From Parendozoicomonas haliclonae (lineage in GTDB: Bacteria; Pseudomonadota; Gammaproteobacteria; Pseudomonadales; Endozoicomonadaceae): 64,000 nucleotides of DNA. Each line of letters begins with the position of its first letter. Positions within the stretch are counted from its first letter, which is position 1. The notes under the pieces are model-generated. The model searched no databases. It was not told where the DNA came from and worked only from the letters and a program-made list of their open reading frames with translations. This document shows positions 10,101 through 18,904 of the stretch, one piece after another. The DNA lies in NCBI RefSeq assembly GCF_900174585.1, contig NZ_FWPT01000005.1, positions 372,001 through 436,000 of the forward strand, read 5' to 3'. The translations under genes were made by a program, and so were the position numbers.

Positions 10101-10870
10101 GGACGCAGTTCGGTGGCACCGAGGGCGCAGTTCAAACCGATACTGATCGGCCGGGCATGGCGCAGAGCATTGTAAAAAGCTTCCGTTGTCTGACCGGAAA
10201 GGGTTCGGCCAGACGCGTCGGTGATGGTGCCGGAGATCATAATCGGCAGCTCATAACCGAGCTCTTCATAAACCTCTTGTACACCAAAAATCGCAGCTTT
10301 GGCGTTCAGGGTGTCGAAGATCGTTTCAATGAGAATGAAATCAACGCCACCTTCAATCAGGGCATGGGTGGCTTCCTTATAATTCTCCACCAGTTCATCA
10401 AAGCTGACATTACGATAACCGGGATCATTTACATCCGGGGAGATAGAAGCGGTACGGCTGGTTGGGCCAAGTACCCCGGCGACATAGCGAGGAATACCGG
10501 TTTGCTGCTCGACCATCTGCGCAGCCTTAACGGCCATGCGGGCGGCTTCCCGGTTAATCTCGGGCACCAGCTCTTCCATGCCATAGTCGGCCATGGAGAT
10601 ACGGGTGGCATTAAAGGTGTTGGTTTCAACAATATGGGCACCGGCCTCAAAGTAAGCCTGATGGATGCCGGTGATAATGTCGGGTTGGGTCAGCACCAGC
10701 AGGTCGTTATTGCCTTTCAGATCAGAAGGCCAGTCGGCAAAGCGTTCCCCACGATAATCAGCTTCCTCAAGCTTATGGCCCTGGATCATGGTTCCCATGG
10801 CCCCATCCAGAATCAAAATGCGTTGATTCAGTGCGTCTTGAAAGGCTTGTAAACGCTGCTCGCGGTTCAT
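7184..10870 (-). CDS. metH: Cobalamin-dependent methionine synthase
   Basis: Transfers a methyl group from 5-methyltetrahydrofolate through cobalamin to homocysteine, the last step of methionine synthesis. At 1228 residues it is full length (E. coli 1227). The four modules are visible in order: homocysteine domain with the zinc ligands GLNCALGA and [10 protein letters not shown]; pterin domain with GERCNVTGS and [10 protein letters not shown]; cap and B12-binding domain with DVHDIGKNI, where H760 is the lower axial cobalt ligand (H759 in E. coli); and the C-terminal reactivation domain that binds AdoMet ([15 protein letters not shown]). AGGAAA lies 9 bases before the ATG. The organism therefore makes or imports B12. 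I see no riboswitch in the short upstream region. Confidence 0.98.
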   Translation of the reverse strand: MNREQRLQAFQDALNQRILILDGAMGTMIQGHKLEEADYRGERFADWPSDLKGNNDLLVLTQPDIITGIHQAYFEAGAHIVETNTFNATRISMADYGMEELVPEINREAARMAVKAAQMVEQQTGIPRYVAGVLGPTSRTASISPDVNDPGYRNVSFDELVENYKEATHALIEGGVDFILIETIFDTLNAKAAIFGVQEVYEELGYELPIMISGTITDASGRTLSGQTTEAFYNALRHARPISIGLNCALGATELRPYIEEMSRIATCYVSAHPNAGLPNEFGEYDETPEQMAEIVGEFADSGLVNIIGGCCGTSPAHIKAIADRVEGVKPRQKANPEVACRLSGLEPFTITRDSLFVNVGERCNVTGSARFKRLILEEDYDTALDVAREQVENGAQIIDINMDEGMLDALSAMPRFLNLIASEPDISRVPVMIDSSKWEVIEAGLKCIQGKGVVNSISLKEGEEQFRFHARRCMRYGAAVVVMAFDETGQADTFERKREICKRSYEILVNELNFPPEDIIFDPNIFAVATGIEEHNNYAVDFIQACEWIRDNLPHAMTSGGVSNVSFSFRGNNPVREAIHAVFLYHAIKAGLSMGIVNAGQLAIYEDIPQTLKDAVEDVVLNRSDEATEQLLAVADSFRGDGQSQGKKEDNEWRSLPVVKRIEHALVKGINTYIVEDTEEARLEASRPIEVIEGPLMDGMNVVGDLFGEGKMFLPQVVKSARVMKQAVAHLVPFIEAEKGGMTQAKGKILMATVKGDVHDIGKNIVGVVLQCNNYEVIDLGVMVPAETILKTAREENVDIIGLSGLITPSLDEMVHLAREMQRQDFHIPLMIGGATTSKAHTAVKIEQQYQNDQVVYVPDASRSVSVATNLISKELKPPFVAAIKEEYIKIRERHGKRRPNAQRVPFAELDNKVTPIEWTGYQPPKPAFTGTRVFDDISLKELRDYIDWTPFFISWDLHGKYPKILEDKVVGEEAVKLFRDANAMLDRLETSNEIKAKAVIGFWPASQVNRDDIEVTETDGTTTLLHHLRQQTLKPDGKPNHSLADFVAPKGQQDDYIGGFVVTAGIGAEEMAKAFEEQHDDYQSIMVKALADRLAEALAEYMHLQVRTQYWGYAADEALDNEALIKEKYAGIRPAPGYPACPDHTEKATLFRLLDAEQAIGVSLTEHFAMWPTAAVSGWYFSHPDSRYFAIGKIQKDQVESYAARKGWSLEEAERWLMPVLDYNPA

Positions 10871-10923
10871 GCGTGGAGTTTCCTGCTTATTATCGCTATG
10901 GTCACAGGGCGCTTTCTTCTTGG

Positions 10924-10968
10924 AAAAATAAAAACGGCCACTTCGTGCTCTTTAACACTTGCGACCGT
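10924..10968 (-). terminator. Intrinsic terminator between the small basic gene and metH
   Basis: Read on the minus strand: ACGGTC...GGCCGT with extra inner pairs (GC/GT and GTG/CAC), followed by TTTTTATTTTT. It lies 43 bases after the stop of the 11012-11410 gene and 54 bases before metH, so it ends the upstream unit. It could also attenuate read-through into metH. Confidence 0.6.
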
Positions 10969-11011
10969 ATTTTATCAGAACCCGCGAATTGAAAGGAGAG
11001 GCGATAAGTAA

Positions 11012-11410
11012 TTAACGCCAGACCTTATGAAGCTTCGCCCTGGGATTTCTCGCCAACAGAACTTCATTGCTCTCTTTCAAAGCAGCGGTATTGCCTTTGC
11101 GGGCATTTCGATTCATATACTGAGTCAGTTCACCATTGGTCATCAGCTTCGGATTGGTGCAGACGGCCCGGGCCTCTTTCTTGGTAATGGTGTTCTGCTC
11201 ATACAGTGAGCTGCTGGCATAGCTGCTGATCGAGCTGGTCGATGGGGATTTCAGCGTCGGGATTTTGCTTCCCTTCGGGACAGAAATCTTACGAATATTG
11301 CGCTGAAAGGCATACCGAACTTCACCACTGGTATTCCGGTTCTTTTCGGAAACCGGAGCAGCGTTCAAATGAATATCCGTATGCCTTCTGCCGAAATGAG
11401 CCTTAACCAT
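11012..11410 (-). CDS. Small basic protein of unknown function
   Basis: A 132-residue hypothetical protein, strongly basic (many Arg and Lys) with a Ser-rich middle (SPSTSSISSYASSSLY). There is no signal peptide, membrane helix or recognisable domain. The ATG at 11410 is preceded by GGGGAGGG with a 7-base spacer, one of the best ribosome-binding sites in the window, so translation is likely. The alternative TTG start two codons upstream would cover that site. It has its own terminator before metH. The predicted helical C-terminal half (KKEARAVCTNPKLMTNGEL) carries the only Cys. Function unknown. Confidence 0.7.
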   Translation of the reverse strand: MVKAHFGRRHTDIHLNAAPVSEKNRNTSGEVRYAFQRNIRKISVPKGSKIPTLKSPSTSSISSYASSSLYEQNTITKKEARAVCTNPKLMTNGELTQYMNRNARKGNTAALKESNEVLLARNPRAKLHKVWR

Positions 11411-11528
11411 GGTCAATCCCTCCCCATAAACAGGTCTGATAAGGCTAAGAATAGGGAGGGATACGCTGCCGGTCTGTAAGACCTTAGACGGGTCAGACTA
11501 AAGGCTGAGGCGGCCTTTCCCCCCCTGA

Positions 11529-12737
11529 TTAAACCGCCACACCCCGTTTGCTATGACCGTTCATAATCAGGGCTGATATGCCCAGAGCCATAAGCAACAG
11601 GGTGCACATCAGGCTGGCAAGAGGCAGGGTGTTGTCCAAAACCATCAGACCGGCACAATAACTCACGGCACTGGCCACAATCATTTCAAGGAAAAACAGC
11701 ATACCGGCACCGGTTCCGGCATGATGATCCAGATGAGCCAGCGCTCTGGCCTGGCAACCGGGCAAAAACAGTCCCAGCCCGATTTCATATATCACAATAC
11801 CCGTTACAAACCCGGAAACGGACATTCCGCCTGTGAGCAGGGCGGTTAACAGGGCCACTCCCGCGCCCAGAAACATAATGATCCAGGCCAGCAGATGCGT
11901 GCGATTATGCCCCAGCGTGTCGGTCACCTTGCCAGCACCGGCACTGGCCAGAATGTAGGCCCCCATAACCAGACCAAAGATGATGCCATAGTTGCGGGGG
12001 CTGATCTCAAAACCAGCAATCAGCACAAAAGGCGCGCCCACAACAAACACAAAGGCCCCGGCAAAGGCCAGGGAAGCCGACAGGGCTGGCGTCATATAGC
12101 GCCGGTCTTTCATTAATATCGTAAAGCCTGCCAAAGTCTCCTTCAGACCAGCCTCACTGTTAAAGCGATCCTGTCCGGGCAATAGTCGTACGGCCAACAT
12201 GGTCAGAACGGCCATAATCATCATCAGCACAAAGCTGGCATGCCAGTCCCAGATCTGCTGGAGAATGCCACCAATACTGGGCGCAACCATAGGAGCAACC
12301 ATCATGGTTGCGCCAATCATGCCCAGAATGCGGATATCCTGTTCGCCTTTGTAAATATCACGGGCAATCACTCGGGAAAGGGCAGTACCGAAGCAGCCAA
12401 AAACAGCCTGAATCAGCCGGGCAGCTATAAAGACATGGATTGAGTCAGTCACAAGAATCACTGCAGTCGCCAGCAGAAACAGGGTATATCCCCCAAGCAG
12501 GGTGCGGCGATGCCCAAATCGCTCAGAGAGTGGGCCGACAATCAGCATGGAGATAGCAAAACCCAGCATAAAAATGCTGACCGTCCACTGTGACATCTCT
12601 GCCGTAGTGTGGAATGCATCCGTGATCGCGGGCAGAGAGGGGGTGAACAGATCAATGGACATCGGGCCGATCATGGCGCATAGCACCAGAATCAGAAAGA
12701 CCAGTCGAGGCTGTTTGACAGGATCCAGTTGGTACAA
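11529..12737 (-). CDS. Bcr/CflA family multidrug efflux MFS transporter
   Basis: Major facilitator drug:H+ antiporter of about 400 residues with twelve hydrophobic segments. Diagnostic stretches are the helix 1 motif MIGPMSIDLFTPSLPAI (typical Bcr/CflA/FloR D-x-Y/F-x-P), the loop 2-3 motif GPLSERFGHRRTLLGG and an LSRVIARDIY segment. The frame is open to a TTG at 12758, but the TTG at 12737 has GGAG six bases upstream and places helix 1 at about residue 11, as in E. coli Bcr; neither start is an ATG, so the choice is tentative. A neighbouring role in drug or metabolite export is likely, but the substrate is unknown. Confidence 0.9.
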   Translation of the reverse strand: MYQLDPVKQPRLVFLILVLCAMIGPMSIDLFTPSLPAITDAFHTTAEMSQWTVSIFMLGFAISMLIVGPLSERFGHRRTLLGGYTLFLLATAVILVTDSIHVFIAARLIQAVFGCFGTALSRVIARDIYKGEQDIRILGMIGATMMVAPMVAPSIGGILQQIWDWHASFVLMMIMAVLTMLAVRLLPGQDRFNSEAGLKETLAGFTILMKDRRYMTPALSASLAFAGAFVFVVGAPFVLIAGFEISPRNYGIIFGLVMGAYILASAGAGKVTDTLGHNRTHLLAWIIMFLGAGVALLTALLTGGMSVSGFVTGIVIYEIGLGLFLPGCQARALAHLDHHAGTGAGMLFFLEMIVASAVSYCAGLMVLDNTLPLASLMCTLLLMALGISALIMNGHSKRGVAV

Positions 12738-12916
12738 CAGAAACTCCAGCTTGGGCAAAAGGCGGGCAAGGATAGGAGATGAGAATAGGTATGCACACTG
12801 TGGTTAGTACGTATATTTACATATCAAAGAACAAACTGTGGGACTGATTCAGGGAACCGGCTACCAGAAAAGCGAGATAACCTGCTGATATCATTCTGTT
12901 ACAGGGAATGGAAAGC

Positions 12917-12941
12917 TATTCCCGACTAATCAACTAGGGCT
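12917..12941. promoter_or_regulatory. Possible IscR type-1 site upstream of nfuA
   Basis: TATTCCCGACTAATCAACTAGGG resembles the IscR type-1 pattern: the left half (YYGACT plus AT-rich spacer) fits well and the right half (AGTCRR) poorly. It lies about 60 bases upstream of the nfuA start. Control of nfuA by IscR is known in Pseudomonas. The match was made by eye. Confidence 0.35.
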
Positions 12942-13000
12942 TTTATGAGAGCGTCTATGGGCGTAGAATCCAACCCATAATCAACACGGGAATTGCGATT

Positions 13001-13600
13001 TTGAGTACTCCTGAACCAGTTATCGATTTCACCGAAGGTGCCCAGACCTACCTGACCGAACTGCTGTCCAAGCAGAATGTTGAAGGTATTGGTGTGCGTA
13101 TGTTCGTCTCCAGCCCGGGTACCCCCCATGCCGAAACCTGCCTCGCTTACTGCAAGCCTGGTGAGGAGAAAGAAGGGGACGTTTCCATGTCCCTGAACGG
13201 ATTCACTGCCTGGATTGAGCATGACAGCGTGCCATTCCTTGAAGACGCGACTGTCGATTATTCCGCTGACAAGATGGGCGGCCAGCTCACCATCAAGGCA
13301 CCGAATGCCAAGATGCCGAAAGTCACCGAAGACAGCACTGTTGATCAGAAGATCAATTACTATCTGGCTATGGAAATCAATCCAAGTCTGGCTGCCCATG
13401 GTGGTCAGGTACGTTTGGTAGAAATGGATGATGAAGGTTTCGCCATTCTGCAGTTTGGCGGTGGCTGCCAGGGTTGCGCCAGTGTCGATCTGACCCTGAA
13501 AGATGGTGTCGAGAGAACCTTGATGTCTCACATCCCGGAGCTGAAAGGTGTTCGTGATGTGACTGACCACACCAATCGTGAAAATGCTTATTACAAGTAA
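13001..13600 (+). CDS. nfuA: Fe-S biogenesis protein NfuA
   Basis: Scaffold or carrier that delivers [4Fe-4S] clusters to apo-proteins under oxidative or iron stress. At 199 residues it has a degenerate A-type domain ([17 protein letters not shown]) followed by a NifU-like C-terminal domain with the cluster-binding motif [11 protein letters not shown]. It ends in AYYK, close to the EHSYY end of the E. coli protein. The TTG at 13001 is the only start that covers the full A-type domain, with a weak GGGA upstream. A strong terminator follows at 13622. It is an isolated transcript divergent from the Bcr-type exporter; metH lies nearby, as in Pseudomonas. Confidence 0.96.
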   Translation: MSTPEPVIDFTEGAQTYLTELLSKQNVEGIGVRMFVSSPGTPHAETCLAYCKPGEEKEGDVSMSLNGFTAWIEHDSVPFLEDATVDYSADKMGGQLTIKAPNAKMPKVTEDSTVDQKINYYLAMEINPSLAAHGGQVRLVEMDDEGFAILQFGGGCQGCASVDLTLKDGVERTLMSHIPELKGVRDVTDHTNRENAYYK

Positions 13601-13621
13601 AAGCTACTCATAATAAGCCAT

Positions 13622-13651
13622 AAAAAAGCCAGGACTAGCCCTGGCTTTTTT
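13622..13651. terminator. Intrinsic terminator after nfuA (bidirectional)
   Basis: AAAAAAGCCAGG, a 6-base loop, CCTGGCTTTTTT. It serves nfuA on the plus strand and the converging RelB-like gene on the minus strand. Confidence 0.9.
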
Positions 13652-13677
13652 GTATACAAAATTTGGTGTTCCATTGT

Positions 13678-13869
13678 TTATTTGTTGTCAGAGGAGCGTT
13701 CCTCATCTGGAATAGAAACATCAAACGGCAAGCCTCGTCGTAATACAATCTGGCTGAAATAAAGATTGATGGCCTGGGAAGTATTGAGCCCCAGTTGTTT
13801 AAGTATGTCTTCAGCGTCTTGTTTCAGACTCTCATCAATTCTTGCGCGAACAGTCGTTTGCTTGGCCAA
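13678..13869 (-). CDS. Orphan RelB/DinJ family antitoxin
   Basis: A 63-residue ribbon-helix-helix protein. TTVRARIDESLKQDAEDIL followed by QLGLNTSQAINLYFSQI and RGLPFD matches the RelB/DinJ dimerisation and DNA-binding region closely. Known DinJ proteins (about 86 residues) continue with a toxin-binding tail; here the chain stops about 12 residues after the conserved LPFD. There is no toxin gene on either side: upstream is a 150-base gap and a MarR-like gene, downstream is the nfuA terminator. The start is TTG with GAGAG seven bases upstream. It is probably a remnant or a solitary repressor. Confidence 0.8.
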   Translation of the reverse strand: MAKQTTVRARIDESLKQDAEDILKQLGLNTSQAINLYFSQIVLRRGLPFDVSIPDEERSSDNK

Positions 13870-13972
13870 AATAGCGCTCTCTCATTACATTCATAAAATC
13901 CGTTAACAGCTATTATGGCTGAGCACGGGAAGATTCAAAAGCAGGGATAGGAGAGAAGGGGAGAATAACTTG

Positions 13973-14010
13973 AAAAAAACAGGCCTGAATCCCCGGATAG
14001 GAATTCAGGC
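13973..14010 (-). terminator. Intrinsic terminator after the MarR-like gene
   Basis: On the minus strand GCCTGAAT...ATTCAGGC with extra inner pairs, followed by CTG and seven T. It starts 10 bases after the stop of the gene ending at 14020. Confidence 0.8.
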
Positions 14011-14019
14011 TCACATCTG

Positions 14020-14349
14020 TCATTTCACAGATTTGATTTGCTGCTTCAACTTGTCGACCAGCTTTTTGCCTTTTGGGCTCAAGCTCAGACGGAAGTAGCG
14101 GCCATCGTCTTCATGCTGAACTTTCTTCAGCAAGCCGAGGCCTGGGCGGTCATGGCGTCCTTCGCCAAGACGTTTCACACTGACGGCAATATCACTGGGA
14201 GTTCCACATTCCAGCTTGCCTTCATTAACCAGATCCGTAATGGTTTCGCCCGGATTATCTGCAACCACGAGTAGAATCTGCCATTGAATAATGGTCAGAG
14301 GGTGTTCCTGCAGAATATTTGTTAGTTTTATCAATCCTTTTAAAGTCAT
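14020..14349 (-). CDS. MarR-like winged-helix DNA-binding protein
   Basis: A 109-residue single-domain protein. The order fits a MarR winged helix: helix LTIIQWQILLVVADNPGE, then TITDLVNEGKLECGTPSDIAVSVKRL as the helix-turn-helix, then the wing GLLKKVQHEDDGRYFRLSLSPKGKKLVDKL, whose DDGR...L(S/T)xKG is the usual MarR wing. It lacks the long N- and C-terminal dimer helices of full MarR proteins, so it is short. AGGAAA lies 5 bases before the ATG. It is divergent from the membrane-anchored unknown across an AT-rich region it may regulate. Its ligand and targets are unknown. Confidence 0.75.
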   Translation of the reverse strand: MTLKGLIKLTNILQEHPLTIIQWQILLVVADNPGETITDLVNEGKLECGTPSDIAVSVKRLGEGRHDRPGLGLLKKVQHEDDGRYFRLSLSPKGKKLVDKLKQQIKSVK

Positions 14350-14845
14350 TGAGGTTTCCTCGCTGATTCAAATGTCGTCCGTTGACTCGTTCAAGGTATG
14401 ATACAGCCTGATTCATGCAGGCAATTACCATGTCATATGCCCTTTATTATCCTGCTCGCTATTCAGGCATGGCTAAATAGTAGCCACTTTCTAAAGTAAT
14501 ATGCAAACATAACTGTCTATTAAATGTGTTTTTAGTCGTACGACAGGTAATAGTTTTGTAAACGCTTTAAATGTAACAGCCGATTTCAATTGTTAATTAT
14601 TGGATTATTAATAACTTAACAACGTATGTAACAAGTCGTTAATTATCATTCTCAAATCACAGTTACATTTCTAATTCGGGCTTGGCATCTCTAATTTAGG
14701 CATGGCTCCCAATTTCCACCCGGTAGAATCCACGAACAACACACAAATGCGTATAATATATATTATGTTAAATTATATATTGCTTTATATATAGGAAGCT
14801 CAGGATTATCATCCGCGAGTTTTTTTGCCATGGAGTTTGGTGAAT
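14350..14845. other. AT-rich divergent intergenic region
   Basis: About 500 bases with no gene. The part from about 14460 to 14800 is much more AT-rich than its surroundings and includes TATAAT at 14752-14757, the perfect palindrome ATAATATATATTAT at 14753-14766, and several AT-only tracts. It separates the MarR-like gene from the membrane-anchored unknown and probably holds the promoters of both. No hairpin RNA or small frame stood out. Confidence 0.6.
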
Positions 14846-15472
14846 ATGGCACCAACAGGACTTCCCCTTCTCGCCATCAGCGCTGTACTACTTGCCGTTG
14901 CCGGCTATCTTCTCTTTTATTCCTCAAACAGGAACAAACTGGCAGTCCATAATGAATCCCAGCCTGCCGAGGTGCGGGTAGAAACAGAGCAACACTTTCC
15001 AGAACATCGCGCCGGCTCCCTGATCCGCCAGGTCTATAACAGCCAGCAGCGTTCCGATGAGGAATGGAAATCACTAATCCGGGATATTCGGGAGCATCAG
15101 ATTTATCTGGACCATGAAAGTCTCAGCCTGGTTGGTTACGGTATTCACAATCTGGACAGTCTGGCGTTAACAGCGCGTAGCAACGAGATGGTTAACTCCT
15201 CACTCCAGTTTATCAGCCGGGTGATTCCTGCGCCGGATAATGTCGACTGGTTTCTGTCTTCCGTTCCCTATGAAAGCCTGACTCCGGAGAATATCGAACT
15301 CTACGTTCAGCGTTTGCTACTGAGTGAATCGCCGGATCCGGCAGGAATGCAGACCATCAATAAGCCCACGCTGTCATTAAGCGGCCGACATCTGACGACA
15401 GATCGATTCTGTTATCGGGAGTGTCAGCTGCTCAATGGTTTTACTCTGATTGCCCAGATTTCCCGCCACTAA
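14846..15472 (+). CDS. Membrane-anchored protein of unknown function
   Basis: A 208-residue protein with one N-terminal hydrophobic helix (LPLLAISAVLLAVAGYLLFY) and a soluble remainder, so probably a single-pass inner-membrane protein. The soluble part has no motif I recognise. The position after the helix and the general size recall ZipA-like anchors, but I see no ZipA sequence signature and do not make that call. The frame is open from a TTG at 14825; the ATG at 14846 is preceded by GGAG at ten bases, and GTG or TTG codons between are alternatives. It converges on the GNAT gene with a 10-base gap. Confidence 0.7.
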   Translation: MAPTGLPLLAISAVLLAVAGYLLFYSSNRNKLAVHNESQPAEVRVETEQHFPEHRAGSLIRQVYNSQQRSDEEWKSLIRDIREHQIYLDHESLSLVGYGIHNLDSLALTARSNEMVNSSLQFISRVIPAPDNVDWFLSSVPYESLTPENIELYVQRLLLSESPDPAGMQTINKPTLSLSGRHLTTDRFCYRECQLLNGFTLIAQISRH

Positions 15473-15482
15473 TACGACGAAG

Positions 15483-16127
15483 TTATTGCGGCCGCTCCCT
15501 GAACAGCATCGCCTGGGTGTGGTCGCCCTCTTCTATTATTGCCGCTCTTATATAGCCAAGTCCTGAGAAGAATGGCAGCAGGTTGCCCTCACTCAATGCC
15601 ACTGTGCAGCCACTGGCAGTCTGATCCAGATCACACAGGTCATGCACGGCTTCTAAAAGACGACGCCCGTAGCCCCTTTCCCTTAGCTCCGGATGGACGC
15701 CTACCATAGGCAACAGATAACTGTGGCTTTCCGGCAAGGTGTCGTGCAACTGTTGGATATAGGTCAGATAGTTTTCGGTACAGCGATAGCCGATAGTCAT
15801 GATCATTTTTACCCGCCAGAACAACCGGGTCAGTAACTCTTCCGCCTTCTCACTGCTGCAGACAAAAGCGACACCCACCAGGCGTTCTTCATCCAACAGA
15901 CCGATGACCGGCATATTCTCGGCAAAATAGAGTGTCGCCAATTCCCGGGTGCAGGCCCGGATACGCTGTTCATAGCCTTTGCGATCAGCCTCCAGAATAT
16001 GTCGGAAGATCGGATCATGGCGATAGGTATGGTAAAGCAAGGAACGCACCTGCCGGGTCCAGTTGGTGTCCAGATAGCGGGTGGTGATGCCCTGACAGAT
16101 TTCGGGCTCCAGAAAAAGAGTGGTCAT
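15483..16127 (-). CDS. GNAT family N-acetyltransferase
   Basis: A 214-residue acetyltransferase of the GNAT superfamily. The acetyl-CoA pyrophosphate-binding motif A is VGVHPELRERGYGRRLLEAV (pattern R/Q-x-x-G-x-G/A), preceded by the beta-4 strand SYLLPMVGV and followed by motif B, LPFFSGLGYIRA (the usual 'FYxxxGF' position). The N-terminal 80 residues resemble no particular subfamily. The acceptor substrate is unknown; similar enzymes act on polyamines, antibiotics or protein N-termini. It is divergent from xthA. Confidence 0.87.
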   Translation of the reverse strand: MTTLFLEPEICQGITTRYLDTNWTRQVRSLLYHTYRHDPIFRHILEADRKGYEQRIRACTRELATLYFAENMPVIGLLDEERLVGVAFVCSSEKAEELLTRLFWRVKMIMTIGYRCTENYLTYIQQLHDTLPESHSYLLPMVGVHPELRERGYGRRLLEAVHDLCDLDQTASGCTVALSEGNLLPFFSGLGYIRAAIIEEGDHTQAMLFRERPQ

Positions 16128-16314
16128 GGTAATGCCCAGCCTTTGTTATTGTTGTTTTTGATACGGCTGTTATTGGTACTACTATTTTTGCTACTACAAG
16201 CTCTGAAGCTATCACAGAGTTCTTACCGATATCCATCTTCTACATCTCATTCTCTGAAATCGGTCACTTCTGTTATAGACTTGCCGCCATAACAGAAGCA
16301 GATGGAACGATGGA

Positions 16315-17121
16315 ATGAGAATTGTCTCCTTTAATGCCAACAGCATCAGGACACGGCTGCATCAGATTGAAGCCATTATTGCCCGCCATGATCCGGACGT
16401 GATTGCGATTCAGGAAACCAAAGTCAGCGATGAAGAGTTTCCGGTGGAAGCGATTACGGCTCTCGGCTATCACGTAAGTTTCCATGGCCAAAAGACCCAT
16501 TATGGTGTCGCCACACTGACGAAAGAGAAGCCTTTGTCCGTGATCAAAGGCTTTCCGGGTGAACCTGAAGGTCGCCAGAAGCGGATGATTATGGTGGATC
16601 TGCCCTGGCAGGGTTCCACTATTAAGGTCATCAATGGCTACTTCCCCCAAGGGGAGAATCGCGAGCATCCGGAGAAGTTTGCCAACAAAACCTGGTTTTA
16701 TCAGGCGCTGCAGGATTATCTGACAGGCCAGTGCAGTGCCAGCGATCCGGTTGTGGTTCTGGGCGATTTCAATATCTCCCCACAGGATACCGATATCGGC
16801 ATCGGTGCAGATAATGCCAAGCGCTGGCTGAAAACCGGCAAATGCAGCTTCCTGCCGGAAGAACGGGAATGGTACCAGCGCCTGTTGGGCTGGGGCCTGA
16901 CCGATAGCTATCGTCATCTCTATCCTGACAATAGTGACCTGTTCAGCTGGTTTGATTATCGGTCCAAGGGTTTTGAGCGAGAGCCCAAACGCGGCCTGCG
17001 TATTGATCATATCCTGGTGACCCAGCCCCTGTTGGCGAACTGCTCCGCAGCTGGTGTCGACTATGAGATTCGAGGCATGGAGAAACCTTCTGACCACGCC
17101 CCTGTCTGGGTTCAGCTCTAA
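16315..17121 (+). CDS. xthA: Exodeoxyribonuclease III
   Basis: Major AP endonuclease and 3'-5' exonuclease of base-excision repair, Mg2+ dependent. At 268 residues it is full length and keeps the E. coli active site with nearly the same numbering: QETK with E34, GDFNIS with D151 and N153, the LRIDHIL segment, and SDHAPVW with the catalytic His (H261). [13 protein letters not shown] is also characteristic. ATG 16315 starts [10 protein letters not shown], as in the family. A monocistronic gene, followed 146 bases later by liuR, which has its own promoter. Confidence 0.97.
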   Translation: MRIVSFNANSIRTRLHQIEAIIARHDPDVIAIQETKVSDEEFPVEAITALGYHVSFHGQKTHYGVATLTKEKPLSVIKGFPGEPEGRQKRMIMVDLPWQGSTIKVINGYFPQGENREHPEKFANKTWFYQALQDYLTGQCSASDPVVVLGDFNISPQDTDIGIGADNAKRWLKTGKCSFLPEEREWYQRLLGWGLTDSYRHLYPDNSDLFSWFDYRSKGFEREPKRGLRIDHILVTQPLLANCSAAGVDYEIRGMEKPSDHAPVWVQL

Positions 17122-17203
17122 CCCTTCCTTCTGACAACCTCCTTTATTGTTCTCTTTCAGCTGCAGTGGCTTTATGCCTCTGCAGCGAATAAACATCAAC
17201 AAG

Positions 17204-17219
17204 TTGACGTTTACGTAAA
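17204..17219. promoter_or_regulatory. LiuR operator and promoter of the liu operon
   Basis: TTGACG-TTTA-CGTAAA is an imperfect inverted repeat of the kind described for LiuR boxes in gammaproteobacteria. The left arm doubles as a -35 hexamer; a TGTATA at 17229-17234 would give a 19-base spacer, as MerR-type activators use. It sits 48 bases upstream of the liuR start. Confidence 0.65.
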
Positions 17220-17267
17220 GGGAAGCATTGTATAGACTGCTGACTAAATACAATAAAACAGCGTGTT

Positions 17268-17678
17268 ATGCCCTACTCCATTTCTGATCTGGCCAAAGAG
17301 TTTGATGTCACCCCGCGTGCTATTCGTTTCTATGAAGAGCAAGGGCTGCTGAACCCTGAACGCCGGGGCCAGACACGTATCTACAGTCCCAGTGACCGGG
17401 TACGCCTCAAGCTGATTCTTCGCGGCAAGCGCCTTGGCTTTACCCTCGAAGAATCCCGTACCCTGTTTGAACTTTATGATCCATCTTCAGGTAATCGTCG
17501 TCAGCTGGAAACCATGCTGGAAACGATTGACCGCCACCGGACGCATCTGGCCCAGCAACTTCACGATATTCAGGTGATGATGCTGGAGCTGGATGAAGCA
17601 GAAACCCGTTGTGCCCGCGCGCTCGAAGCCGCCGGTTCAGCAGAAAATAATAAAAATATTGCATCGACAGAGGGGTAA
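17268..17678 (+). CDS. liuR: MerR family regulator LiuR of leucine/isovalerate degradation
   Basis: A 136-residue MerR regulator. The helix-turn-helix YSISDLAKEFDVTPRAIRFYEEQGLL at the start, the wing RRGQTRIYSPSDRVRLKLI, and a C-terminal coiled-coil dimer helix are clear. It lacks the metal-binding Cys pattern of metal sensors, and its position as first gene of the liu operon, three bases before liuA, identifies it as LiuR. It probably senses a branched acyl-CoA and controls its own operon through the repeat at 17204-17219. The start has only a weak ribosome-binding site, and the leader is short. Confidence 0.93.
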   Translation: MPYSISDLAKEFDVTPRAIRFYEEQGLLNPERRGQTRIYSPSDRVRLKLILRGKRLGFTLEESRTLFELYDPSSGNRRQLETMLETIDRHRTHLAQQLHDIQVMMLELDEAETRCARALEAAGSAENNKNIASTEG

Positions 17679-17681
17679 CGC

Positions 17682-18848
17682 ATGTCTTACGCCATCAGTG
17701 AACTGAACTTCGGACTCGGTGAAACCATCGATATGTTCCGCACTCAAGTGCGCCAGTTCTGTGAGGGAGAAATTCAGCCACGGGCAGCGGATATCGATAA
17801 GGAAAACCGCTTCCCAATGGATCTTTGGGAAAAGTTCGGCGAGATGGGCCTGCTTGGCATGACCGTACCGGAAGAGTATGGCGGTCTGGGTATGGGCTAC
17901 CTTGCCCATGCGGTGGTGATGGAAGAGATCAGCCGTGTCTCAGCCTCCGTGGGCCTGAGCTATGGCGCCCACTCCAACCTGTGTGTGAACCAGATCACCC
18001 TGAATGGTACGGATGCCCAGAAGCGCACCTATCTGCCAGATCTGATCAGCGGCAAAGCCGTTGGTGCTTTGGCCATGAGTGAAACCGGTGCCGGTTCCGA
18101 TGTGGTCAGCATGACTCTCCATGCCGAAGATAAGGGCGATCACTTTGTGCTGAATGGCAGCAAGATGTGGATTACCAACGGCCCAGATGCCCACACCTAT
18201 GTGATCTATGCCAAAACTGATCCAAGCAAGAAGGCTCATGGCATTACTGCCTTTATTGTTGAGCGTGATTTCCCCGGCTTCTCCCGCTCTCCGCATCTGG
18301 ACAAGCTTGGTATGCGCGGCTCCAACACCTGCGAGCTGGTATTCGAGAATACCCCGGTACCGCGGGAAAATATCCTCGGTGAGTTGAATGGTGGCGTTAA
18401 GGTACTGATGAGCGGGCTCGACTATGAGCGCGTGGTGCTTTCCGCTGGTCCTACCGGCATTATGCAGGCCTGTATGGATCTGGTGCTGCCTTATATCCAT
18501 GAACGTAAACAGTTTGGTCAGGCCATTGGCGAGTTCCAGCTGGTTCAGGGCAAGGTGGCGGATATGTACAGCACCATGAATGCCTGTAAAGCCTATCTCT
18601 ATGCTGTGGCGCAATCCTGTGACCGTGGTGAATCCACCCGTAAAGATGCCGCCGGTGTCATTCTCTATTGTGCCGAAAAGGCCACCCAAATGGCTCTGGA
18701 TGCCATCCAGCTTCTGGGCGGCAATGGTTACACCAATGATTACGATGCCGGCCGTCTGCTCCGTGATGCCAAGCTCTATGAAATTGGTGCCGGCACATCA
18801 GAAGTTCGTCGTATGTTGATTGGTCGTGAACTGTTTGCCGGTCATTAA
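17682..18848 (+). CDS. liuA: Isovaleryl-CoA dehydrogenase
   Basis: FAD-dependent acyl-CoA dehydrogenase that converts isovaleryl-CoA to 3-methylcrotonyl-CoA in leucine breakdown. At 388 residues it has typical family length. The catalytic base lies in LDYERVVLS (E249), the position specific to isovaleryl-CoA dehydrogenases, while the usual C-terminal catalytic Glu of other acyl-CoA dehydrogenases is replaced in [12 protein letters not shown]. The family signatures [17 protein letters not shown] and QLLGGNGY are present. GAGGGG lies 6 bases before the ATG. Second gene of the liu operon. Confidence 0.97.
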   Translation: MSYAISELNFGLGETIDMFRTQVRQFCEGEIQPRAADIDKENRFPMDLWEKFGEMGLLGMTVPEEYGGLGMGYLAHAVVMEEISRVSASVGLSYGAHSNLCVNQITLNGTDAQKRTYLPDLISGKAVGALAMSETGAGSDVVSMTLHAEDKGDHFVLNGSKMWITNGPDAHTYVIYAKTDPSKKAHGITAFIVERDFPGFSRSPHLDKLGMRGSNTCELVFENTPVPRENILGELNGGVKVLMSGLDYERVVLSAGPTGIMQACMDLVLPYIHERKQFGQAIGEFQLVQGKVADMYSTMNACKAYLYAVAQSCDRGESTRKDAAGVILYCAEKATQMALDAIQLLGGNGYTNDYDAGRLLRDAKLYEIGAGTSEVRRMLIGRELFAGH

Positions 18849-18904
18849 TCGGCAACATTTCAAACCCAATCCTTTTTATTGAAAGCACAGGAAAACAACA
18901 AGAT

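Noticed and set aside
10871-11011. SAM, SAH or B12 riboswitch before metH
   Set aside because: The 141 bases show one terminator hairpin belonging to the upstream gene and none of the conserved riboswitch cores I know.
16273-17253. 326-residue minus-strand frame opposite xthA
   Set aside because: xthA has all catalytic residues; the antisense frame has none.
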